The notes beneath the pieces were generated by a model. The model had not been told where the DNA came from. It did not search any database and was given only the letters and a program-made list of their open reading frames with translations. Shown here piece by piece: positions 33,366-39,813 of a stretch of 41,029 bases of DNA. Position numbers and translations under genes: made by a program. Location of the stretch: positions 1 through 41,029 of the forward strand of contig DVMH01000030.1 of the NCBI GenBank assembly GCA_018715045.1, written 5' to 3'. Source of the stretch: Candidatus Avidehalobacter gallistercoris. GTDB taxonomy: Bacteria > Bacillota > Dehalobacteriia > UBA4068 > UBA4997. Numbering within the stretch: the stretch's first letter is position 1; each line of letters opens with the position of its first letter.

Positions 33366-34466
33366 ATGGATAATTACTATTTTTATACTGACCAGTTGAC
33401 AGTAGGATATAATGGCGTGCCATTGATCAAAAATATCCGGCTGACTCTGCACAAGGGCGAGATTTTGACGCTTATCGGCCCGAACGGCGCGGGCAAAACC
33501 ACCATTCTGCGCAGTATCATCCGGCAGTTGGAACCTATTTGCGGCGTAGTCTGGCTGGATGACCGGGAGACGCGCCAGCTCAGCCGCCATGAGCTGGCGC
33601 AAAAGCTATCTGTAGTTCTGACAGAACGCGTCAAACCGGAGCTGATGACCTGCCGCGATATTGTGGCTACAGGGCGTTATCCTTATACTGGGAATTTTGG
33701 CCGTCTGTCGCAAAATGATTGGGATATTGTAGAGGAATCTATGCGGCTGGTGCATATTACCGAGCTGGCCGACCGCGATTTTGCCCGAACCAGCGACGGC
33801 CAAAAACAGCGGGTGATGCTGGCGCGCGCCATATGCCAGCAGCCGGATATTATTGTTTTGGATGAGCCGACTTCATTTTTGGACATTCGCTATAAGCTGG
33901 AGTTTTTGGCGATATTACAAAATATGTCGCGCACACGGCAACTTTCGGTTATCATGTCGCTGCATGAGCTGGATCTGGCAGGGCGCATTTCCGATAAAAT
34001 TGCCTGTGTGCGCGGCGATAAGGTAGACCGCTTTGGCCCACCGGAGGAAATATTCACTGCAGGTTATATACCGCAGCTTTATCAGATGACTGTGGGCAGC
34101 TATGACGAACTGACCGGCAATATGGAGCTGCCTGCTGTGACAGGGGCGCCGCAGGTAGTGGTGATTGCCGGTGGCGGCACGGGAACTGGTTTGTTCCGTC
34201 GTTTACAGCGAAGCGGTCAGCCGTTTGCTGCCGGCGTTCTTTGGGAGAACGATCTGGATTATCCCACCGCCAAAGCTCTGGCGGCGCGACTGGTCAGCGT
34301 GCCCGCTTTTGCTGCACTTTCTGTGACAGCGTTGGCTGAAATGCGCTCGCTAATTGACGGTGCGGAAACAGTCATATGTACGCTGAAACGTGAGAATATG
34401 CGTGATTTGGCCGCAGAACTGGCCGATCTTTTGGTATATGCTGAAAAGCAGGGCAAACTGCAATAA
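33366..34466 (+). CDS. ABC transporter ATPase (BtuD/FepC-like) with extra C-terminal domain
   Basis: A 366-residue protein. The ATPase covers about residues 1-255: Walker A GPNGAGKTT (38-46), Walker B IIVLDEPTSFLD and an H-loop in MSLHELDLA. Two elements differ from consensus: the Q-loop reads VVLTERV without the usual Gln, and the signature is TSDGQKQR in place of LSGGQ. From about residue 258 an added domain of about 105 residues follows, starting VVVIAGGGTGTGLFRRLQRSG with a glycine-rich nucleotide-like loop, then FAAGVLWENDLDY. Similar tails occur in some corrinoid transporter ATPases, where the function is unclear. ATG 33366 is preferred to GTG 33357, as GGGTGA is spaced for it. Partner of the permease, 16 bases downstream. 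Confidence 0.85.
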   Translation: MDNYYFYTDQLTVGYNGVPLIKNIRLTLHKGEILTLIGPNGAGKTTILRSIIRQLEPICGVVWLDDRETRQLSRHELAQKLSVVLTERVKPELMTCRDIVATGRYPYTGNFGRLSQNDWDIVEESMRLVHITELADRDFARTSDGQKQRVMLARAICQQPDIIVLDEPTSFLDIRYKLEFLAILQNMSRTRQLSVIMSLHELDLAGRISDKIACVRGDKVDRFGPPEEIFTAGYIPQLYQMTVGSYDELTGNMELPAVTGAPQVVVIAGGGTGTGLFRRLQRSGQPFAAGVLWENDLDYPTAKALAARLVSVPAFAALSVTALAEMRSLIDGAETVICTLKRENMRDLAAELADLLVYAEKQGKLQ

Positions 34467-34523
34467 TTTGTGGTAAAACACAATAATAAATAAGCATAAC
34501 AGTAGGCGAGGAGGTAGGGCAGA

Positions 34524-35192
34524 ATGTCATTTATCAGCGTTTTCGACGTGTTGGGGCCAAATATGATCGGGCCTTCCAGCTCGCATACCGCAGGCGCGGT
34601 GAATGTGGCGCGGCTGGCGCGGCAGATGATAGAGCCTCCGCTGATCAGGGTAGAATTTACGCTTTACGGTTCTTTTGCCGAGACTTACCATGGTCACGGT
34701 ACGGATAAAGCTCTTTTGGGCGGCATTATGGGCTTTGCCACCGACGATGTGCGTATCCGCGATTCCTTTGCAATTGCTGATACGGCAGGGTTGGAATATA
34801 GTTTCATTCCCAACTTCACCGAGCAGGACGTGCACCCCAATACGGTGGATATCGTAATGACTAACGCGGCAGGCAAGACGCTAACTGTGCGTGGTGAATC
34901 CATCGGTGGCGGCGCGGTCAGAATGGTGCGGCTAAACGGTGTGAAAATTGAGTTCACTGGTGAATACTGTTCGCTGATCGTTATGCAACGCGATATTCCC
35001 GGCATGGTGGCGTATATTACCAATGCTGTAAGCCGCCGCAATGTTAATATTGCCTTTATGCACCTTTTCCGTGACGGCAAGGGAGGCCGGGCTTATACCA
35101 TTGTGGAGACGGATGATCAGCTGCCGGCGGATATTATCCAGGAACTGCGGGCATATCCCGGTGTTGATGACGCGATATTAGTGCAGGCATGA
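34524..35192 (+). CDS. sdaAB: L-serine dehydratase, beta subunit
   Basis: A 222-residue subunit of the iron-sulfur L-serine ammonia-lyase, which turns serine to pyruvate and ammonia. The N-terminal serine dehydratase beta domain has GPSSSHTAGAV at residues 12-22, and a C-terminal ACT domain (about 150-222) starts with SLIVMQRDIPGMVAYITNAVSRRNVNIA. GAGGAGGTAGGG precedes ATG 34524. The alpha subunit begins 15 bases after the stop, and the two-gene operon is typical of Firmicutes. The ACT domain may bind serine or another amino acid. Confidence 0.95.
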   Translation: MSFISVFDVLGPNMIGPSSSHTAGAVNVARLARQMIEPPLIRVEFTLYGSFAETYHGHGTDKALLGGIMGFATDDVRIRDSFAIADTAGLEYSFIPNFTEQDVHPNTVDIVMTNAAGKTLTVRGESIGGGAVRMVRLNGVKIEFTGEYCSLIVMQRDIPGMVAYITNAVSRRNVNIAFMHLFRDGKGGRAYTIVETDDQLPADIIQELRAYPGVDDAILVQA

Positions 35193-35207
35193 CTAAGGAG
35201 GCTGAGC

Positions 35208-36062
35208 ATGGATTTTACTTCTGCTAAAGAGCTGCTGCAGCTTTGTGGGCAGCATAATTTTGCAATATCAGGGGTAATGCGCCGCCGTGAATTTGATTTG
35301 TCTGGGGTCGATCTGGACGCAATGGAGCAGCGTATGCGCCGGGTGTTGAAGATCATGCGGGAGGCAGCACACCAGCCGCTGGAGAATCCCCAAAAGTCGA
35401 TGGGTGGATTAATCGGCGGCGAAGCCAGGAAGCTTTTGGTTTGGCGAGAGACTGGTATGAGCATTTGCGGCGCGGTATTGAACCGCGCAGTGACGTATGC
35501 GATGGCGGTGATGGAGGTCAATGCCTCGATGGGGCTTATCGTGGCCGCACCTACGGCTGGTTCGGCCGGTGTGGTGCCGGGTCTGTTGTTGTCTCTTGCT
35601 GAGGTTTATGATTTTGCGGACGAAAAACTGCTGGATGCGCTTTTTAACGCAGGTGCCGTAGGCTATCTGGCTATGAAAAACGCCACAGTTGCAGGGGCGG
35701 TAGGCGGCTGTCAGGCGGAAGTCGGCGTGGCTGCGGCTATGGCGGCTTCCGCGGCGGTGGAGTTAATGGGCGGTGCACCTGCACAGTCGCTGGACGCTGC
35801 CAGCATTGTGCTGATGAATATGCTGGGGCTGGTCTGCGACCCGGTGGGCGGTCTGGTGGAATATCCCTGCCAGAACCGTAACGCTGCCGGTGTGGCTAAC
35901 GCGCTGGCTGCGGCTGAAATGTCGCTTTCAGGTATTAAGCAGCATATTTCGTTTGACGAAATGCTGTCTATTATGTATCAGGTGGGCAAAAGCTTACCTG
36001 CTGAGCTGCGGGAGACTGCGCGCGGCGGCTGTGCTGCCTGCCCAGGATTGTGTCAAAACTGA
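35208..36062 (+). CDS. sdaAA: L-serine dehydratase, iron-sulfur-dependent, alpha subunit
   Basis: A 284-residue catalytic subunit. It has the block AAPTAGSAGVVPGLLLSLAE at about residues 104-123 and the Cys ligands for its oxygen-sensitive [4Fe-4S] cluster in VCDPVGGLVEYPCQNRNA. The C-terminus ends GGCAACPGLCQN. TAAGGAGG precedes ATG 35208. The enzyme feeds pyruvate from serine into fermentation. It is the last gene before a stretch of about 215 bases (36063-36277) in which I see no gene or other feature. Confidence 0.95.
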   Translation: MDFTSAKELLQLCGQHNFAISGVMRRREFDLSGVDLDAMEQRMRRVLKIMREAAHQPLENPQKSMGGLIGGEARKLLVWRETGMSICGAVLNRAVTYAMAVMEVNASMGLIVAAPTAGSAGVVPGLLLSLAEVYDFADEKLLDALFNAGAVGYLAMKNATVAGAVGGCQAEVGVAAAMAASAAVELMGGAPAQSLDAASIVLMNMLGLVCDPVGGLVEYPCQNRNAAGVANALAAAEMSLSGIKQHISFDEMLSIMYQVGKSLPAELRETARGGCAACPGLCQN

Positions 36063-36277
36063 AAGATTTGACTCAATATCAAACCTTTCCGTGATATGCT
36101 CGATCGTGACCGCTATGCTGTTTCTGGCAAAGCTCTCTATTGCACTGTTGTTTTCTTCGAATTCTTCTTACAAACTGTCGATTGTCAGAGTCATTTAGTT
36201 AAATTTTTCATGCGTCTGCTTGTTTCGACTTTTATTTCGCTTAAGCTAATATATAATGTTTTTTTGAGGCTATTTAT

Positions 36278-36315
36278 AAAAAATAACAGGCACTTTGTGG
36301 TGCCTGTTATTTTTT
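36278..36315. terminator. Bidirectional terminator between sdaAA and the HD-domain gene
   Basis: AAAAAATAACAGGCAC (36278-36293) pairs exactly with GTGCCTGTTATTTTTT (36300-36315), with T runs on both strands. Confidence 0.92.
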
Positions 36316-36331
36316 AATGGATTATTGCTTG

Positions 36332-36913
36332 TCAGAATTGGCTGTAAACTTCTTCACAGGAGCGCATAGCCAGGATTGTCCGGCTAATCAAGTCGTCCAG
36401 CGTCCAACCAAGCATATCTGCCCCGGCCTGAATAACCTCGCGCGAACAACCGGCAGCAAAACTGGCAGTTTTGAACTTCTTTTTCACCGATTTCAGCTCC
36501 AGATCCTGCACGCTTTTGGAGGGGCGCATAATTGCCGTAGCGCCAATCAGGCCGGTCAGCTCGTCGGTGGCATAAAGCACCTTTTCCATTTCATGCTCTG
36601 GTTTAACGTCCACCGTCAGGTTGTAGCCATGCGAGACCACGGCATGGATAAGCTCGTTGGGGTAGTTTTCCGCCCGCAGTATCTCCTCGGTTTTGATACA
36701 ATGCTGTTCGGGGTACTGCTCAAAATCCAAATCGTGTAGCAGACCCACCAGCGCCCAAAAATCCGTTTCGGCGGCGTAGCCAAGTTCTCCTGCAAAATAG
36801 CGCATAACACCTTCAACTGTCACGGCGTGGCGCAGATGAAACGCGTCTTGATTGTATTTAGTCAAAAGCTCCCAGGCTGTGCTGCGGCTGGGGTATTCGG
36901 TTGGTATATTCAT
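36332..36913 (-). CDS. HD-domain hydrolase
   Basis: A 193-residue HD-superfamily protein. The metal-binding pattern is visible: HLRHAVTVEGVM with the first His (about 27-30), GLLHDLDFEQYPEQH with the HD pair (about 59-60), AVVSHGY with a further His, and the final Asp in YATDELTG. Members are phosphohydrolases of nucleotides or small phosphates; the substrate is not known. AGGAGAGG precedes ATG 36913. It starts 33 bases after the dehydrogenase gene on the same strand and is probably co-transcribed with it. Confidence 0.88.
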   Translation of the reverse strand: MNIPTEYPSRSTAWELLTKYNQDAFHLRHAVTVEGVMRYFAGELGYAAETDFWALVGLLHDLDFEQYPEQHCIKTEEILRAENYPNELIHAVVSHGYNLTVDVKPEHEMEKVLYATDELTGLIGATAIMRPSKSVQDLELKSVKKKFKTASFAAGCSREVIQAGADMLGWTLDDLISRTILAMRSCEEVYSQF

Positions 36914-36946
36914 TAGTTTCCTCTCCTTTATTAAATGCTCAGAATT

Positions 36947-37912
36947 TTACATTTTGCCATGAAGTTTCAACATTTCGATCAGCATTTTATCGCGATATTC
37001 CGAAAGGCTTGTCGCATCATTGCCAATGGCGGCAGGACGGTTTTGCAGCTCTTCCTCTACGCCGGCACGGGCAATAGCGCCAAAATCTACTGGGAATTCC
37101 TTAAAATCAGCCATATCCTTCAGCCACAAATCGATCGAGGGCTTCAGGTGCTGCATAATACCGTCAATACCGCTCTGGCCGCCGCCCAGATGGAATACAA
37201 GCGATGGCCCCATAATGCCCCAGCGCAGTCCTGGTCCGAAAGTTACCGCTTTATCTGCGTCCTCCACCGTACATACGCCGTTCATGATCAAATCGCATAC
37301 CTCTCGGTAGAGCGCCATTTGAATGCGGTTGCAGATAAAGCCCAGCGCCTCTTTTTGCAGCACGATGGGCTCTTTACCGATCAGTGTAAAAAATTCTTTT
37401 GCGGTTTGAATAACGGCGTCGTCGGTTTTTTCGCCGCGCGAAATTTCCACCAGCGGGATCAGATGCGGCGGGTTATAGGGGTGCGCGCCGATAAAGCGTT
37501 GCGGGTGTTTGGCGTTCCTGGCTATCTCCGAGATCAACAGGCCGGAGGTGGAACTGGCAAAGATGGCGTTCTCACTGCAAAAGTCTTCGGCTTCGCGCAC
37601 AATCTGCCGTTTGATGTCGTAATCTTCCGGGGCGGATTCGATGATTAATTGGGCGTTGCCAGCCGCCTCCTGCATCGAGGTGGTGTAGGTAATGCGCTCC
37701 ATGATGACGGCGGTTTCCGTATTTTTAATCACGCCGTTTTTGACAAGCACTTTAAGGCTTTTGCCTATACGCTGCCCGGCCAGCGAGAGTGCTTCCTGTT
37801 TTACGTCGTATACTGTAACGTCAAGCCCTTTCAGCGCAAAATAAAGTGCCCAGCTATAACCAATCACGCCGGCGCCGATACAGGTCACTTTTTTAATTTC
37901 TGATGCTTGCAT
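36947..37912 (-). CDS. 3-hydroxyacyl-CoA dehydrogenase family protein (carnitine/gulonate dehydrogenase-like)
   Basis: A 321-residue NAD-dependent dehydrogenase. The Rossmann motif is at the N-terminus, GAGVIGYSWALYFALKGLDVTVYD (about residues 13-36). Next come ASSTSGLLISEIA with the substrate Ser, AHPYNPPHLIPLVE with the catalytic His (about 143-145), and the C-terminal helical domain with GFICNRIQMALYREV and GPGLRWGIMGP. The HPYNPPHLIPLVE and GLRWGIMGP patterns favour the L-carnitine, L-gulonate 3-dehydrogenase or lambda-crystallin branch rather than 3-hydroxybutyryl-CoA dehydrogenase. The substrate is uncertain. AAGGAGG precedes ATG 37912. Confidence 0.88.
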   Translation of the reverse strand: MQASEIKKVTCIGAGVIGYSWALYFALKGLDVTVYDVKQEALSLAGQRIGKSLKVLVKNGVIKNTETAVIMERITYTTSMQEAAGNAQLIIESAPEDYDIKRQIVREAEDFCSENAIFASSTSGLLISEIARNAKHPQRFIGAHPYNPPHLIPLVEISRGEKTDDAVIQTAKEFFTLIGKEPIVLQKEALGFICNRIQMALYREVCDLIMNGVCTVEDADKAVTFGPGLRWGIMGPSLVFHLGGGQSGIDGIMQHLKPSIDLWLKDMADFKEFPVDFGAIARAGVEEELQNRPAAIGNDATSLSEYRDKMLIEMLKLHGKM

Positions 37913-37953
37913 AAGTGAAGCCTCCTTAAAGGTAAAATTGCTTAACTACTATT

Positions 37954-37982
37954 ATTATAGATATTTTGGCGGCAAATAGCAA
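37954..37982 (-). promoter_or_regulatory. Promoter of the dehydrogenase/HD-domain unit
   Basis: On the minus strand TTGCTA (37982-37977), 17-base spacer, TATAAT (37959-37954). The stretch from here to 38250 holds no gene I can support. Confidence 0.65.
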
Positions 37983-38250
37983 GCGGCAGTGCCTAAGCCA
38001 TTCGCGCTTTGCTTAAATTTCCGCGAATTTATCAATATGAAGCGTCAGAGGATGATAAGTAAGATACGCGCCGCTTTATTAGCAAAATTTGCTGTTGCCA
38101 GTATATCAGGCGGCAAGTATGGTAAAGTGTGCAACGGTTTGGTCATCATAAGTCTTATTTTGGCAAGTTTGGTAGCATTGCTCCAATTCTTAATTTTCCT
38201 GTTCATAAAACAGTCGTTCTTTATCGAAGCCGATCGGTTAACTGGTGTAA

Positions 38251-38294
38251 AATACATAAAATCCGAACCATTACAGGTTCGGATTTTATGTATT
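38251..38294 (-). terminator. Terminator of tRNA-Ala
   Basis: A perfect 19-bp inverted repeat: arms at 38251-38269 and 38276-38294 around a six-base loop, T-rich at the distal end on the minus strand. Its first base is the last base of the tRNA. Confidence 0.85.
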
Positions 38295-38369
38295 GGTGGA
38301 CGATAAGGGACTTGAACCCTCGACCTCTGCGTTGCGAACGCAGCGCTCTCCCAACTGAGCTAATCGCCC
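38294..38369 (-). tRNA. tRNA-Ala (anticodon CGC)
   Basis: A complete cloverleaf: acceptor GGGCGAT with ATCGTCC, including the G3-U70 wobble pair that identifies alanine tRNA. The anticodon arm is CTGCG-TTCGCAA-CGCAG (anticodon CGC), the T loop is TTCAAGT, the discriminator is A, and CCA is encoded. Confidence 0.95.
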
Positions 38370-38390
38370 ATAGTTGATGGCTACCCCAAT

Positions 38391-38419
38391 ATAATACTAC
38401 TTTTTGGGTGATTTTGCAA
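38391..38419 (-). promoter_or_regulatory. Promoter of tRNA-Ala
   Basis: On the minus strand TTGCAA (38419-38414), 17-base spacer, TATTAT (38396-38391). Confidence 0.7.
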
Positions 38420-38434
38420 GAGCTTTTCAATAAA

Positions 38435-39142
38435 TTATTTGCTCAAATGGCCGGCGACGGCCAGAGCGTAAACTGCCGCCGCGCCTCCAGCCTGCAGTAC
38501 TTCGACACAGCCGCGTATCGTAGCTCCGGTGGTGATAATATCGTCCAGCAGAATTATTCGCTTGCCTTTCACCTTGGGTAAGTCTGCTCCGGCGGCGAAA
38601 GCGTTGTGCAGATTATCGGCGCGTTCTTTGAAAGTCAGGCTGTGTTGTGCTTTCGTGTTTTTGGTACGCTTGATGGCATGGGCATAAACTGGGATTTGCA
38701 ACTCGCGGCCTAGTGTCACGGCCAAAAGCTCGCTCTGGTTATAGCCACGCTCGGCAAAGCGGGCATGGTATAACGGCACGGGCACTATCGCGTCAGCTTG
38801 CGCGTCGGCGGTAGCAAAATCGCGCCATCTTGCGGCTAACAAGTTGCCAAATGTGGCGGCAATTTGCGCCTTGTGATAATACTTCAGCAGGCGCAGGCGT
38901 TCCCTGAGTTCTGCTGTGTATGGAAAGCAGGCCAGCATGGCCGTAGTTTCCGGGATGCGCGGGCAGGAGTGTGATTCACAGCTTTCGTTTGGTATAAAGC
39001 CTGCGCAATGCGGACAGTTTTGCAAACCGTTCAGCGTCTGGCGGCAGGTGCGGCAAAGCAGATCGTCCGCCAGTTTGGCGCCGCATATCGGGCAAGTGCA
39101 ATTCGGCCAAAGCAAGTTGGCAATTTCCCGCCGCAAATTCAT
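38435..39142 (-). CDS. comF: ComF-family phosphoribosyltransferase-like protein
   Basis: A 235-residue protein with an N-terminal zinc-binding region of Cys pairs (CTCPIC, CRTC, CPHC, within residues 15-46) and a C-terminal phosphoribosyltransferase-type fold. The PRPP-like motif is IILLDDIITTGATI at about residues 194-207. ComF takes part in DNA uptake in naturally competent bacteria, by handling incoming single strands, and its homologues are widespread. No other competence gene is in the window. GGGAGGTG precedes ATG 39142. Confidence 0.9.
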   Translation of the reverse strand: MNLRREIANLLWPNCTCPICGAKLADDLLCRTCRQTLNGLQNCPHCAGFIPNESCESHSCPRIPETTAMLACFPYTAELRERLRLLKYYHKAQIAATFGNLLAARWRDFATADAQADAIVPVPLYHARFAERGYNQSELLAVTLGRELQIPVYAHAIKRTKNTKAQHSLTFKERADNLHNAFAAGADLPKVKGKRIILLDDIITTGATIRGCVEVLQAGGAAAVYALAVAGHLSK

Positions 39143-39202
39143 TATGCCGCACCTCCCATTAAAATTGAAATAAGTCTAAAATGAATTATAGGAGGAGCAA
39201 AT

Positions 39203-39247
39203 ATGATGCAAAACATGATTCTACAAAACGAACAGCGAATAAAATAG
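39203..39247 (+). CDS. Possible 14-residue leader peptide
   Basis: A very short frame, MMQNMILQNEQRIK, starts 6 bases after an excellent TAGGAGGAG ribosome binding site and ends 55 bases before the XRE regulator pair. The strength of that site in front of so short a frame is notable. It may be a leader peptide or a decayed gene. Confidence 0.3.
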   Translation: MMQNMILQNEQRIK

Positions 39248-39302
39248 TACAAATTGTATTATTTATACTTTGTGTAGATGGTTATTTAAGGAGTCTTACA
39301 CA

Positions 39303-39539
39303 ATGTATAAGAGAGTTCGTGATTTGCGTGAAGATCATGATTTGCTGCAGAAAGATGTAGCAGCTTATCTTCATTGTTCTTCAACTGCCTATGCCCATTA
39401 TGAAACTGGTATCAGGAATATGCCCGTTGAAGTTTTGATAAAACTGGCGCAGTTTTATGGCGTAAGCATAGACTATATGGTTGGTTTAACTGATGTTAAG
39501 CAGCCATACCCACCTGCAAAAAAGATACCAAGAGGATAG
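39303..39539 (+). CDS. XRE-family helix-turn-helix regulator, copy 1
   Basis: A 78-residue Cro/C1-type protein. The helix-turn-helix falls at about residues 13-35 (LLQKDVAAYLHCSSTAYAHYETG), followed by MPVEVLIKLAQFYGVSIDYMVGLTD, the usual end of this fold, and a short PYPPAKK tail. TTTAAGGAG precedes ATG 39303. It is followed 4 bases later by a second regulator of the same plan. No partner gene (toxin or phage gene) is attached, so the target is unknown. Confidence 0.88.
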   Translation: MYKRVRDLREDHDLLQKDVAAYLHCSSTAYAHYETGIRNMPVEVLIKLAQFYGVSIDYMVGLTDVKQPYPPAKKIPRG

Positions 39540-39543
39540 ACAA

Positions 39544-39774
39544 ATGTTTAGAAGACTACGTGATTTACGGGAGGATAATGATCTGACGCAAAGAGTTGTA
39601 GCAGAATACCTGCAATGCACGCAGGTATGTTATTCGTATTATGAAATTGGCAAAAGGGATATCCCCGTTGCGGATATGGTAAAATTAGCCAAATTTTATA
39701 ACGTCAGCGTTGATTACCTGCTGGGTTTAACTGACGAAAGTACGCCGTATCCGCCGCCGAAAAAACGCATATGA
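39544..39774 (+). CDS. XRE-family helix-turn-helix regulator, copy 2
   Basis: A 76-residue protein aligned end to end with copy 1: MFRRLRDLREDNDLTQ against MYKRVRDLREDHDLLQ at the start, and SVDYLLGLTDESTPYPPPKK against SIDYMVGLTDVKQPYPPAKK at the end. This indicates tandem duplication. The recognition helix region differs (CTQVCYSYYEIGKRD against SSTAYAHYETGIRN), so the two could bind different sites. A weak AGAGGAT precedes ATG 39544; translation is probably coupled to copy 1. Confidence 0.88.
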   Translation: MFRRLRDLREDNDLTQRVVAEYLQCTQVCYSYYEIGKRDIPVADMVKLAKFYNVSVDYLLGLTDESTPYPPPKKRI

Positions 39775-39812
39775 AAACACCCCTTGGCGTTCAAGCCGAG
39801 GGGTGTTCGTTT
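39774..39812. terminator. Bidirectional terminator between the XRE pair and the PBP gene
   Basis: AACACCCCTTGGC (about 39776-39788) pairs with GCCGAGGGGTGTT (39795-39807), one mismatch, with T-rich flanks for both converging genes. Confidence 0.85.
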
Positions 39813-39813
39813 A

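Noticed and set aside
36063-36277. Small plus-strand frames after sdaAA
   Set aside because: No ribosome binding site or conserved pattern; the stretch looks like ordinary spacer before a terminator.
37989-38306. Plus-strand open frame of 105 residues with a hydrophobic middle
   Set aside because: It runs into the tRNA-Ala terminator and 3' end, has no ribosome binding site at 37989 or at the internal ATG, and shows no family features.
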